NCBI RefSeq assembly: GCF_900166635.1
Contig: NZ_LT800497.1
Location: 248,001 to 312,000, forward strand
DNA from: Oceanobacillus timonensis
Lineage (GTDB): Bacteria > Bacillota > Bacilli > Bacillales > Amphibacillaceae
Direction: 5' to 3'
DNA: 64,000 nt
Of the stretch, positions 54,433 through 64,000 are shown one piece after another. A program made the translations under genes and the position numbers. Position 1 is the stretch's first letter. Every line of letters begins with the position of its first letter. Under the pieces are notes generated by a model. It saw nothing but the letters and a program-made list of their open reading frames with translations, did not search any database and was not told where the DNA came from.

Positions 54433-54695
54433 GAGAAATCCTCTCCTATTCAAGTGATTAATTAAATTTTTGTGCAAGAAGTTACATGCTTTCCTATCTT
54501 TAATTGTATACCTGTGAATAGGCTTTGTAAATTTAGGGGGTTTATCCATTCATTTTTTGAATGATTATTATTTTAAGGCGGGAGTTGGAGTGTTTCAGCT
54601 TTTTTTGTTTAATAATAGTACATTCAGGGAATTGATTTCTAAATATTTTAAACAACAATTGTGATGAAGAAGGTATTGACAGTACGAGGTGCCCT

Positions 54696-55004
54696 ATGAA
54701 AAAGAATGCTCTCCTCATCGGTTATTCACTCATTTTTCTCGGATTTGCTTTCATTGTAGTGGATACGAGTGCCCTATTTCATATGTATTATTTTCATTAT
54801 ATATCCATCATTGTTGGTGTCGTTATTCTTCTGACTTATTATTTAACAACCAGAAGGGAAAAGAGCCTGCTTTGCAGAATTGGATTCCATAAATTTGAAC
54901 ATGTCGGCTGGGATGATGACGTTCCATTTCGTCTGATTTATCGCTGTCAACGATGCGGTTACGAGAAAAAAGTAATAAGAAGTTCAGGTGGCGGCGGACC
55001 GTAA
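54696..55004 (+). CDS. Small membrane protein with C-terminal zinc ribbon
   Basis: A 102-aa protein: two N-terminal membrane helices (about 6-27 and 33-50), then a cytoplasmic tail with CRIGFHKF and CQRCGYEK. The cysteines and histidine look like a zinc ribbon of the DUF1660 type. The C-terminus ends GGGGP. The function is unknown. No strong ribosome binding site is visible (GAGGTGCCCT upstream is the best candidate). Confidence 0.6.
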   Translation: MKKNALLIGYSLIFLGFAFIVVDTSALFHMYYFHYISIIVGVVILLTYYLTTRREKSLLCRIGFHKFEHVGWDDDVPFRLIYRCQRCGYEKKVIRSSGGGGP

Positions 55005-55082
55005 TATTTTAAGGCAGATATTCCAACTTTCTTTTTCCTCTCATTTGTAGAGGCCTTGATAGATAGAAGGAAAAGAAAGGCA

Positions 55083-55154
55083 ATGATAACAGGGATATCC
55101 GGATTTATTACATTAATAGGAGCCATATTTGTAGCTATAGCTCCTTTTCTGTAA
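55083..55154 (+). CDS. Tiny hydrophobic peptide, 23 aa
   Basis: ATG at 55083, preceded by GAAAGG, opens a 23-residue frame that is almost entirely one membrane helix (MITGISGFITLIGAIFVAIA). Its stop overlaps the ribosome binding site of the next small membrane protein. This could be a genuine small membrane peptide or a leader; evidence is limited to the start context and composition. Confidence 0.3.
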   Translation: MITGISGFITLIGAIFVAIAPFL

Positions 55155-55167
55155 GGAGATGGTGAAA

Positions 55168-55416
55168 ATGAAATATGTGAACCTTATCAAGTTAGCTACA
55201 GTCGGAGCGGTTTTTATGGTTATTTTCTTTTTTGTTTTAGATTATTTAATGGCAGGAGCGATAACGTATAGAGCCATTACTTTGTCGATAACAGGTATCC
55301 TGATATCAAAAGGAGCCAGCTGGATATTTGGATGGATAGAAAAGCAGAGGATGACATATGATTGGTTAGAAGAGCAAAAGAGGACACAAGGTCGGATCTT
55401 AGAGAAAATGGAATGA
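55168..55416 (+). CDS. Small membrane protein, hypothetical
   Basis: An 82-aa protein with two predicted membrane helices (about 5-28 and 33-55) and a charged C-terminal helix (EKQRMTYDWLEEQKRTQGRI). AAGGAG lies 9 bases upstream of the ATG at 55168; the earlier in-frame ATG abuts that site. No family recognised. Lies 19 bp before a lipoprotein gene on the same strand, so the two may form an operon. Confidence 0.6.
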   Translation: MKYVNLIKLATVGAVFMVIFFFVLDYLMAGAITYRAITLSITGILISKGASWIFGWIEKQRMTYDWLEEQKRTQGRILEKME

Positions 55417-55435
55417 ACGTTAGGAGAGAATACTG

Positions 55436-56179
55436 ATGAAGAAATATATGATATCGATCATCCTTATTCTGATATGTAGTGTCACACTCATAGCTTGTAA
55501 TGATGACGAAGATACAGCTGATAATCAAACGAACAATGACCAGGAAAATATGGAAGAAAACAATGAGGATGCACAAAATGCAAATGGTGACGAAACCAAC
55601 GATAATCAAGATAATATAAATGAAAACGATAGTAATTCAGAAGAAGCTGATGAAGACACTTCTAATAATCCTTCCGATAGTAATAATGATTCGGAAACAG
55701 ATGGAGATACAGAAGTGAAAGAAGATACAGAAGCAGGGGATGAGGACGCTTATGAATCCTATGAAAATGGAAGGTTCGGATTTTCTGTTGAATATCCCTC
55801 TACGTTTGAAGCAGATTATATGCCGGAAAACAATGACGGGATCGAAGTAAATGATGATACGGCCACAATTATTGCATCTGGAAGCCATGCTAGTATGACG
55901 GAAGAAGGCAGTGCCTTTGTGAATGAGGTAGAATCGATTGAGCCTTATTATGAGGGAGATCTGGCAGAGGCAGAAGAGGAAGGGGGATCCATCAGTTATC
56001 AAAGACAGGAAGATAATTGGTACGTCGTTTCTTATCATGATGGAACAAATCATATTTATAAAAAATCGATTTTGGGCGATGACTATATAGCGAACCTTGT
56101 CATTGAATATCCAGCAGACTTACAAGAGGAGTATGAGCCAATGGTGGAACGGGTTTCTGATACATTTTCCATACCGTAA
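55436..56179 (+). CDS. Lipoprotein with long acidic linker
   Basis: A 247-aa exported lipoprotein: signal peptide with lipobox VTLIAC (Cys21), then about 85 residues of almost pure Asn, Asp, Glu, Gln and Ser (about 22-108), then a folded domain of about 140 residues (YENGRFGFSVEYPSTFEADYM to the end). The linker probably acts as a spacer through the cell wall. The folded domain is of the PsbP/DUF-like type seen in Bacillus lipoproteins, function unknown. Confidence 0.75.
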   Translation: MKKYMISIILILICSVTLIACNDDEDTADNQTNNDQENMEENNEDAQNANGDETNDNQDNINENDSNSEEADEDTSNNPSDSNNDSETDGDTEVKEDTEAGDEDAYESYENGRFGFSVEYPSTFEADYMPENNDGIEVNDDTATIIASGSHASMTEEGSAFVNEVESIEPYYEGDLAEAEEEGGSISYQRQEDNWYVVSYHDGTNHIYKKSILGDDYIANLVIEYPADLQEEYEPMVERVSDTFSIP

Positions 56180-56297
56180 CAGCGGTTTTGGAATGAAAAT
56201 ATAAATCTGCAGGATGTGAGAGATTCTATGCTTATCTTAATATATGGAGTGTTGATAACCATTTCCTGTTACCGTTCCATCCTCTTTGGAATAGCGC

Positions 56298-56750
56298 TTA
56301 AAACGGCTTGGTAATCATCAAAGCAATAATAATTAAAAACAGTGTATTGATCAGATGTTCATAGAAAAATAATCGCTTAGACAGCGCGGTATATTCTGCA
56401 GGAATGTCTTCTCCCTTGTGATTATTCAACAATGTTTTGATCGGCTTAGAGCTGGAAACTAATACCGTAGGACCGGAAGCCAGCGCAAGTAAAAAAAGAA
56501 CCAGACTGGTCCAAAACCATCCTTGCTGGAAAAGGTATGAATTCAACAATCCCATGCCGAATCCTGTAATAAGTAACAAGGTGCCTCCAATCATAACGAA
56601 TTGATGCAGTTTATTGCGAATGGCATACGCGTGCCGCAGTTCGGTCATGTTAGAAGCTTTTTTAGCAATGGGGGTCATGACAAAACCGGGTCCCATCCCT
56701 AAAATGGCTGAAAATATATGTATAAATACGAGAACGTCATAAAATGTCAT
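56298..56750 (-). CDS. DUF2269-like membrane protein
   Basis: A 150-aa protein with four membrane helices, beginning MTFYDVLVFIHIFSAILGMGPGF, typical of DUF2269-type small integral membrane proteins. Function unknown. GGAGG lies upstream of the ATG, about 9-12 bases away. It follows the YbaN-like gene on the same strand after about 60 bp. Confidence 0.75.
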   Translation of the reverse strand: MTFYDVLVFIHIFSAILGMGPGFVMTPIAKKASNMTELRHAYAIRNKLHQFVMIGGTLLLITGFGMGLLNSYLFQQGWFWTSLVLFLLALASGPTVLVSSSKPIKTLLNNHKGEDIPAEYTALSKRLFFYEHLINTLFLIIIALMITKPF

Positions 56751-56811
56751 TCGTGCGAGTCACCTCCGCATACAAACAGCATGCGTTCATTGACGGCAAC
56801 AGTTAAGCCGT

Positions 56812-57186
56812 TTAGAAAGCATGCTTTTGAAGTGTTTTTTGTTTTAGAATAAAGCCTGTAATGTACGCACCTATCAATGCAAGCAGAATTTTTACGGCAA
56901 CCAGAGGAATCACAAAAAAGATGGTAAACGATAAAGATAACCATAAAACCGTTACAGCGGTGATTTTTGCTTTTAATGGAATGCCCTTTCCTGCCCGGTA
57001 ATTCTTAATATAAGAGCCAAAATATTTATTTTCAAGCAGCCAATGGTACAGTCTTTCCGAACTTTTGGCGTAGCATGCCGCTGACAATAATAAAAAGGGC
57101 GTCGTCGGTAACAGCGGTAAAATAATACCAATGATACCCAGACCCAGCGATAAAGAACCGCAGCTGACTAAAAATGCCTTTTTCAT
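56812..57186 (-). CDS. YbaN/DUF454-family membrane protein
   Basis: A 124-aa protein with three or four helices and the family pattern GLGIIGIILPLLPTTPFLLLSAACYAKSSERL followed by a short loop with YFGSYIKNYRAGKGIP. DUF454 proteins are common small inner-membrane proteins of unknown role. Probably co-transcribed with the DUF2269-like gene. Confidence 0.85.
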   Translation of the reverse strand: MKKAFLVSCGSLSLGLGIIGIILPLLPTTPFLLLSAACYAKSSERLYHWLLENKYFGSYIKNYRAGKGIPLKAKITAVTVLWLSLSFTIFFVIPLVAVKILLALIGAYITGFILKQKTLQKHAF

Positions 57187-57344
57187 CGTAACACCCGCTT
57201 TAGCTTGGAATAAAATACTGCCTGAAGCAGCAGCTTATATGCCTTTCCATAAGAAACCACTTCTATTTTACAATATAATAGCTGTCTGTGAAGATGCATA
57301 AAATGACTAATTTGTGTAGATTGCAAGTAGTATAACAGAGAATG

Positions 57345-57376
57345 AAAAAAAGCCTTACCTAGGGCAAAGCCTTTTC
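57345..57376 (-). terminator. Terminator after panD
   Basis: AAAAGGCTT and AAGGCTTTTTT pair around a 10-nt loop on the minus strand and end in T. It lies directly after the shortened panD frame. Confidence 0.8.
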
Positions 57377-57385
57377 AAATAGTGT

Positions 57386-57544
57386 TTATAAAATGCGTGC
57401 TCCATTGTTATTATTCACAATAGCGACTTTTTCATTTGGCAGGATATCGACAGTATCTAAAATATCGGCATCAATCGTAATACTGCCGACATCATTCAAG
57501 TTGGCTTCAGTGACACGTGCACGATGAATCTTCCCGTTCATCAT
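57386..57544 (-). pseudogene. panD: Truncated aspartate 1-decarboxylase (panD), about 52 of 127 residues
   Basis: The frame reads [18 protein letters not shown], then [11 protein letters not shown] with the Gly-Ser self-cleavage site (Gly20-Ser21) that makes the pyruvoyl group, and stops after [11 protein letters not shown]. Full-length PanD is about 127 aa, so the second half of the beta barrel is missing. The residues that normally follow NNNNGAR are absent and no other frame restores them; a stop and a terminator come next. It directly follows panC, the usual place for panD. Likely a 3' deletion, so a beta-alanine source other than this gene is needed. The exact start is uncertain because the normal initiation position reads ATT. 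Confidence 0.75.
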
Positions 57545-57554
57545 TGTTCGAATC

Positions 57555-59218
<1,664 letters not shown>

Positions 59219-59321
59219 TTTTGAATCACCTACTATTTTTATTATTGTTCTTATTATAAAATTATCTGTATAGATTCACAATGGCAAGTTATTAGCCTAA
59301 GAAAAAAGGTGGAGCATAAAA

Positions 59322-60182
59322 ATGAATACATTTGGAGTTATTGGACCTGGTGCTGTTGGTTCTGTTATCGGTGAATCATTGCACAATAGCGGTTACCAAG
59401 TGACTTTTCTAGGTCGGAAACCGGGAGAAGTGCATGTTAAAAGAATGGACGAGACAAAAACGGCTGTTTTTTCGGTAGAAGCTATTTCGGAAGTGGAGAC
59501 AGCTTTTGATTATTTATTTATCACAGTGAAAGGAACACAATTGAAGGGAATCATGCCTTATTTAGATAAGCTGACCCATGAAAATACAATTTGTATTCTT
59601 TGTCAGAATGGTTATGGGCAGCTTGATACATTTCACATTCCCAATGCGTATCAAGCAGTTGTTTATATTAGCGGACAGAAGAAAGAGAATGTGGTTACAC
59701 ATTTTCGTGACCGCGTCTTGATGTTGCCTGAGAATACAAAAACGAAAAAACTAAAAGAAGACATCGCAGCAAGTAATCTGGAAATCCGATTAAGCTCTGA
59801 TTATCGTTATGAGGTTTGGTATAAACTGCTCGTTAACGTTGCGATTAATTCTGTCACCGCACTCAGCAGAAATACGGCACTTATTTTACAGGAGGAAAAC
59901 ATACGAACGCTATGCAAAAGATTAATCCAGGAAGGAATCGGTATTGCTGCAGCTGAGGGCGTCCATTTTCAAGAAACAATCATAGGTGAGATTATGAATA
60001 TTTACGCTGGATATCCTCCTTATATGGGGACAAGTATGTATTACGATAGGGTAGATGGTCAGAAAATGGAAGTCGATTATATTCAAGGTTATTTATATCA
60101 AAAAAGTAGAGTATATGGCCTAGATACACCTTGTTTAGATACAGTATACAGTTTATTGGTGGCGAGTGAGATGAAGGAGTAA
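59322..60182 (+). CDS. panE: 2-dehydropantoate 2-reductase (PanE-type)
   Basis: A 286-aa NADPH-dependent reductase: VIGPGAVGSVIGESL for the cofactor at the start, VKGTQL in the central region and YKLLVNVAINSVTAL in the C-terminal helix domain, where the conserved Lys acts in catalysis. GTGGAGC lies about 7 bases upstream. Divergent from panB across 103 bp, so the two operons together make pantoate. Ketopantoate reductase domain identity is clear; substrate is inferred from context. Confidence 0.9.
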   Translation: MNTFGVIGPGAVGSVIGESLHNSGYQVTFLGRKPGEVHVKRMDETKTAVFSVEAISEVETAFDYLFITVKGTQLKGIMPYLDKLTHENTICILCQNGYGQLDTFHIPNAYQAVVYISGQKKENVVTHFRDRVLMLPENTKTKKLKEDIAASNLEIRLSSDYRYEVWYKLLVNVAINSVTALSRNTALILQEENIRTLCKRLIQEGIGIAAAEGVHFQETIIGEIMNIYAGYPPYMGTSMYYDRVDGQKMEVDYIQGYLYQKSRVYGLDTPCLDTVYSLLVASEMKE

Positions 60183-60344
60183 AACAAGGAGCGCGTTAAA
60201 ATAAAAGATAGAAAATGGAAATTTAATATTTCTTTCGATGTTTTGAGATTTCTCTTCAGTGGTATTAGTTAGACATGAAAAGCAGACGGCATCTTCTGAT
60301 TGATGTTGCTAATCCCAATAGGAAGAAGAGAGGAGAAATAAAAA

Positions 60345-61928
60345 ATGGACGCGCCAAATCAGCAGAAGAAAAAAAGCTTTGTTGAGAAGAAAATTGTGAT
60401 TCCTTCTATTGTCATTATAGCTATCATCAGTTTTCTATTTGCCATGTATACGAGTGAGTCCATGGAATTACTGAATAATATTTTTAATAGTTTGGTAGAT
60501 ACCTTTAAATGGGGATATTTATGGTATGCATTTCTCATTGTTATAGCTGCATTGTTTTTTGCTTTTTCTAAATATGGAAGAGTCGTTTTAGGAGATCCGT
60601 CACAAAAACCAAGATATAACTTATTTGAATATGCATCGATTTTAATTGCCATGGGTCTTGGTTCAACAGTCATGCGGACAGGTTTGACACAATGGAGCGA
60701 GGTTGCGAATGATCCGCCATTTGGGCTGGATGCAGGCTCGATGGAAGCGATTCTTGCCGGGAATTCCTATAGTATGTTTTTATGGACCTTCCAGACATTT
60801 GCTGTTTTTGTTATGGTTGCGCCGGCGATGGGATATCTTTTATATGTCCGGAAGAAGCCAAGAATGCGTATTTCCGAAGCGTGCCGTTCTATATTCGGTG
60901 ATAAATTTACAGACGGAATCGGCGGGATTATCCTTGATATTCTTTTCTTAGTCAGTATTTTAGCAGGAGCGGCAGTGACATTAGGTCTTGGTACTCCGAT
61001 TGTTACGTATAATCTGGCAGAATTATTGAATATCGAAGTTACCTTTCCTTTTACGCTCATTGTGACATTAGTATGGGTTTTAGGCTTTTCTATCAGTGCT
61101 TATGTGGGCATTGATAAAGGAATCAAACGGTTAAGTACATGGAATATGTATCTTGCAGGAGCTTTTGCTATCCTTGTACTTGTTATTGGGCCTGGAATCT
61201 TTATTATGAATTTCTTTTCAGATTCCTTACGTCATTTATTCTCTAATTATATCAATTTTTCATTGTATACCAATTCGCTGGACTTAGAGGGCGGTACACA
61301 TATTGAAAGTCATACGGTTTTCTGGTTTGCTTATAACGCAACTTGGGCTATGCTCCATGGTGTTTTTGCAGCTATTGTATCCAAAGGCAGGACCATTAAA
61401 GAAATGATATTAACGTATTTGATGGCACCGATGCTGCTATCGTGGGTAGCGACAGGTGTTCTTGGCGGATTAAGTGTGCACAGGCAAGTGACGGATACCA
61501 TTCCGGTTCTGGATATTGTTCAAGACCAAGGCATTGAAGCATCGATTCCTGCTGTCTTGAGCTCTTTACCAATGTCTGCTGTTATCCTTATCCTGTTTAC
61601 AATTATAGCGACGATTTTCCTGATTACCACATTAGATTCTACAACCTATACCGTAGCAACCTATATGTCTAATCAGGATATGTCCAAATCGAACCCGTAT
61701 AAATCCTTACGCATCTTAGTTGCAGGATTGATTACGGTGCTTGCTCTAACACTGATGAGCGTAGGCGGCTTGTCACCGCTGGAAGTACTCTCAGGACTGA
61801 TGGGCATACCGATTATTATGATTCAGATTCTGACGGTCTTTGCAGCTAAGAAAATGATGGACGAGGATCGGGCTTGGGTAAAAAATGTCCGAAAAGCCAG
61901 GTATGCTACGACAAAGCAAAAGGATTAA
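60345..61928 (+). CDS. BCCT-family transporter with atypical substrate-site motifs
   Basis: A 527-aa BCCT-type membrane protein with about 12 helices and a short charged N-terminus (VEKKIVIPSIVIIAIISFLFAM). The region equivalent to the GIG..YG..EP helix reads MGLGSTVMRTGLTQWSEVANDP, and the usual tryptophan-rich helix reads HTVFWFAYNATWAMLHGVFA. Both differ from betaine/choline transporters, so the substrate may differ. It is transcribed after panE with 160 bp between them. An SD (GAGGAG) lies upstream. Substrate not determined. Confidence 0.82.
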   Translation: MDAPNQQKKKSFVEKKIVIPSIVIIAIISFLFAMYTSESMELLNNIFNSLVDTFKWGYLWYAFLIVIAALFFAFSKYGRVVLGDPSQKPRYNLFEYASILIAMGLGSTVMRTGLTQWSEVANDPPFGLDAGSMEAILAGNSYSMFLWTFQTFAVFVMVAPAMGYLLYVRKKPRMRISEACRSIFGDKFTDGIGGIILDILFLVSILAGAAVTLGLGTPIVTYNLAELLNIEVTFPFTLIVTLVWVLGFSISAYVGIDKGIKRLSTWNMYLAGAFAILVLVIGPGIFIMNFFSDSLRHLFSNYINFSLYTNSLDLEGGTHIESHTVFWFAYNATWAMLHGVFAAIVSKGRTIKEMILTYLMAPMLLSWVATGVLGGLSVHRQVTDTIPVLDIVQDQGIEASIPAVLSSLPMSAVILILFTIIATIFLITTLDSTTYTVATYMSNQDMSKSNPYKSLRILVAGLITVLALTLMSVGGLSPLEVLSGLMGIPIIMIQILTVFAAKKMMDEDRAWVKNVRKARYATTKQKD

Positions 61929-61970
61929 AAAAGTACTTCGAGAAAAGACCTTTGCTTTCTCAATAATAAG

Positions 61971-62031
61971 ATGGAGCTTCCATAAGCAGGTGCGCAACGG
62001 CCTCGTGTCTTATGGAAGCTCCATTTTTTTA
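61971..62031 (+). terminator. Terminator after the BCCT gene
   Basis: ATGGAGCTTCCATAAG and CTTATGGAAGCTCCAT form a perfect 16-bp stem around a 22-nt loop, followed by seven Ts. Confidence 0.9.
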
Positions 62032-62104
62032 TAAAACGAAACTGCACGCAGTGGGCGTTTTACGGAAGGTTCTCCATGATAAACGCAAAATCGGATTTAT
62101 CACG

Positions 62105-63601
62105 TTATGACATTTCCGCGTTCTTGAGCTCCCAAATATCAATGTATTCTGCGGTTGCTCCGGTTCCTTCTGTATATAATGTGATATCGTTGCTTGCAAG
62201 GTCTGGATAAATTCGCGTAGAGAGTGTTGCTTCCCCATCATTTACGAACACTTCGACAGAGCATGTATCGACAAATATATGAAATGTCACCTCGTCGTTT
62301 TTATGCAATAAGCCAGCTTTATTAACCGCTTTGTGAGAAAGTTTCCCTGCATGTGTTGTGTCGACGATTACTTCGTTCGTTGCCAGGTCATAGAAAACGG
62401 TTGTCTGTTCCGAACCATCTTTTGATTGGCGTAAGTGTAAACCAACTTTTCCGTCTGCTTTATTTTCAGGTAATACCCATTTGCATTTTAATTCATAGCT
62501 ATGCTGAAAAGGATAATCAGCATGAAGCGGATGTGTTTCATCTTCGGATAGCACAAGTTTATCATCGTGCATATGGTTATCCCGAAGTGCAGTCAGCTCT
62601 GGAACCGGCTGAGAACGCACATAACCATCCTTACCCAGCGTGAGTTCACGAGGAATCGTCATAGCGCCGGACCACTTGTCCGTCTTGGACGGGAATTCTG
62701 TGAAGGGAAAGTCCATCCAGGCGAAAAGGATACGTCTTCCTTTCTCATCTTCAAAAGTCTGAGCAGCATAAAAGTCAATCCCATAGTCGATTTCATGCTG
62801 TGATTCCGGAATAAAGACACCCTTGTCATAATCCATGCTCCCCACCATCACTGTACTTTTACCACGATCCGTGTTCATGGGGGAGGTCATCAATACATAC
62901 TTGTCTCCTAGTGGAAATAAATCAGGACATTCCCACATATCGCCTTGTGTTCCGTCACTTTTGGCAGCAATACCTACATACTCCCAGTCTATTAGATTAC
63001 TGGACTTGTATAATGCCACGGCACCGTCATGACCTACAGCTGTTCCTACAACCATATACCAAAGTTCACCATGCTTCCATACTTTTGGGTCGCGGAACTC
63101 ATCGCTTAATCCTTCCGGGCTTCCGTTGATAACTGGATTTGCGGCATGTTTGGTAAAGTGTATTCCGTCTGTTGACGTGGCAATAGCTTGTACTTCTTTC
63201 GGGTCGTGTCCTTCTAAATGCCCGGTATAAAATAACATCATGACATCTCCGTTCATGACAGCCGATCCGGAAAAGCAGCCCATCTCGCTCTTTGTTTCGT
63301 CATATTCATAAGGTTCAGAAGGTGCTAGAGCAACCGGTTCATGTTTCCAGTTCACAAGGTCTCTGCTCGTTGCATGTCCCCAATGCATGGCTCCCCAGTG
63401 ATAACTATATGGATTGAATTGATAGAATAAATGGTATACCCCGTTATGCTGGATAAGACCATTCGGATCATTTAACCAGCCTGTCGGAGCCATAAAATGA
63501 TAATGGAGCCGATAGGAAGCTTCCTTCTGTTCATGTTTGGTATCTGTCACGGCCTGATTAGCGCGGGCGAGCTGTTCAAAGTGCGTTTTGTGTTGTGTCA
63601 T
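62105..63601 (-). CDS. scrB: Sucrose-6-phosphate hydrolase/beta-fructosidase (GH32)
   Basis: A 498-aa GH32 enzyme. The three catalytic signatures are present: WLNDPNGL with the nucleophile Asp, EFRDPKVW (RDP) stabilising the transition state, and WECPDLF with the acid/base Glu. A C-terminal beta-sandwich (about 345-498) is also visible. It hydrolyses sucrose or sucrose-6-phosphate. The ATG at 63601 has GAGG 9 bases upstream; the alternative at 63616 does not. It follows a LacY/CscB-type permease, with 26 bp overlap, so free sucrose may be the actual substrate. Confidence 0.9.
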   Translation of the reverse strand: MTQHKTHFEQLARANQAVTDTKHEQKEASYRLHYHFMAPTGWLNDPNGLIQHNGVYHLFYQFNPYSYHWGAMHWGHATSRDLVNWKHEPVALAPSEPYEYDETKSEMGCFSGSAVMNGDVMMLFYTGHLEGHDPKEVQAIATSTDGIHFTKHAANPVINGSPEGLSDEFRDPKVWKHGELWYMVVGTAVGHDGAVALYKSSNLIDWEYVGIAAKSDGTQGDMWECPDLFPLGDKYVLMTSPMNTDRGKSTVMVGSMDYDKGVFIPESQHEIDYGIDFYAAQTFEDEKGRRILFAWMDFPFTEFPSKTDKWSGAMTIPRELTLGKDGYVRSQPVPELTALRDNHMHDDKLVLSEDETHPLHADYPFQHSYELKCKWVLPENKADGKVGLHLRQSKDGSEQTTVFYDLATNEVIVDTTHAGKLSHKAVNKAGLLHKNDEVTFHIFVDTCSVEVFVNDGEATLSTRIYPDLASNDITLYTEGTGATAEYIDIWELKNAEMS

Positions 63602-64000
63602 ATGGTAAGACCTCATTTCGTTTTGAGTTTTGATTGGTTAAGAAAAAGATAGAAGCAATTGTGAAAATATAGACGATAGTGCCAAGGACAAAAAATGTTG
63701 TTATAAAACCTGTATTATCATATAGTTTACCAATAATAGATGAAAAGGCTATGACACCGATTTCACCTGATATTTTAAAACCAATCAAATAAATGGTAGC
63801 AGATAGTCTTTGATCAAAATTAAGTGAAATATATTTAAAAATAGCAATCAGCAAGATAGGCAGTTCAATCCCATGCAAAAGTTTGATGAATGAAATAGCA
63901 ATGGTACTATCGACAAGTGCTGATCCTATAATACGCGTTCCCATAATAACACCTGCTAAAATCAATGACTGCTTTGCTCCGATTCGATTGACAATAAAAG
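63576..64000 (-). CDS. LacY/CscB-like oligosaccharide:proton symporter (MFS), C-terminal part (runs off the window)
   Basis: The last about 140 residues of a membrane protein open at the window edge. The segment KLLHGIELPILLIAIFKYIS followed by FDQRLSATIYLIGFKISGEIG and IIGKLYDNTGF matches the C-terminal half of LacY/CscB sugar symporters. A sucrose-type substrate is inferred from the overlapping GH32 gene downstream. The N-terminal half is not in the window. Confidence 0.85.
   Translation of the reverse strand, partial: FIVNRIGAKQSLILAGVIMGTRIIGSALVDSTIAISFIKLLHGIELPILLIAIFKYISLNFDQRLSATIYLIGFKISGEIGVIAFSSIIGKLYDNTGFITTFFVLGTIVYIFTIASIFFLTNQNSKRNEVLPYDTTQNAL

Overview
The window looks like chromosomal DNA of a low-GC, Gram-positive, probably halotolerant member of the Bacillaceae (Oceanobacillus/Virgibacillus-like). 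The evidence is AT-rich sequence, strong AGGAGG-type ribosome binding sites, sigma-A promoters, CcpA (cre) sites, a PyrR attenuator, a guanine riboswitch, SigB-like promoters and acidic exported proteins. It is mostly a catabolic and transport region made of many small, self-contained nutrient modules, each with its own regulator. I saw no rRNA, tRNA, CRISPR array, prophage or insertion sequence; the only mobile element recognised is a group II intron.

Region by region: 1-2.6 kb, a GntP-type permease (partial), a HisD/HpsN-like dehydrogenase and a LacI regulator with operators. 2.75-5.6 kb, cytosine permease and cytosine deaminase behind a PyrR-type attenuator. 5.6-9.6 kb, a minus-strand operon behind a guanine riboswitch: DUF3100 membrane protein, small membrane partner, amidohydrolase and perhaps a TauE/SafE exporter. 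9.8-11.1 kb, an ECF-like sigma factor and a ClpP paralogue. 11.2-15.8 kb, manA converging on a mannose-family PTS (IID, IIC, IIAB) with DUF956/ManO and a possible small RNA or attenuated leader. 15.9-16.9 kb, an MphB-like macrolide phosphotransferase. 17.1-19.3 kb, a PadR/HAAS/propeller operon. 19.4-20.8 kb, two genes with SigB-like promoters. 21.1-26.3 kb, a sorbitol (srl/gut) PTS operon. 26.6-28.0 kb, an NCS1 permease whose terminator carries a group IIC intron (28.0-29.9 kb).

30.1-35.9 kb holds a p-aminobenzoyl-glutamate-type operon (regulator, abgB, abgT, abgA). 36.1-38.1 kb holds an XRE/ImmA-IrrE plus companion pair that looks like a toxin-antitoxin module. 38.4-39.2 kb is a 2OG-Fe dioxygenase. 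39.4-46.9 kb is a hexonate/hexuronate island: Ldh2-type dehydrogenase, FCD-GntR, TRAP transporter, L-gulonate 5-dehydrogenase-like enzyme, uxuA and an SDR mannonate oxidoreductase. 47.7-52.4 kb is a ketose PTS cluster: class I tagatose-bisphosphate aldolase, fructose-type EIIBCA, 1-phosphofructokinase-like kinase and a divergent RpiR regulator. 52.8-57.2 kb has a dicarboxylate symporter and several small membrane or lipoprotein genes. 57.4-60.2 kb holds pantothenate genes panB, panC, a truncated panD and divergent panE, followed by an unusual BCCT transporter. 62.1-64 kb is sucrose-6-phosphate hydrolase with a LacY/CscB-like permease running off the end.

The most interesting signals are the riboswitch-controlled DUF3100 transporter operon, the truncated panD beside an atypical BCCT transporter, the ImmA-type toxin-antitoxin-like pair, the promoter plus long terminator hairpin between manO and manX, and a perfect 16-bp-arm palindrome at the start site of the abg regulator.
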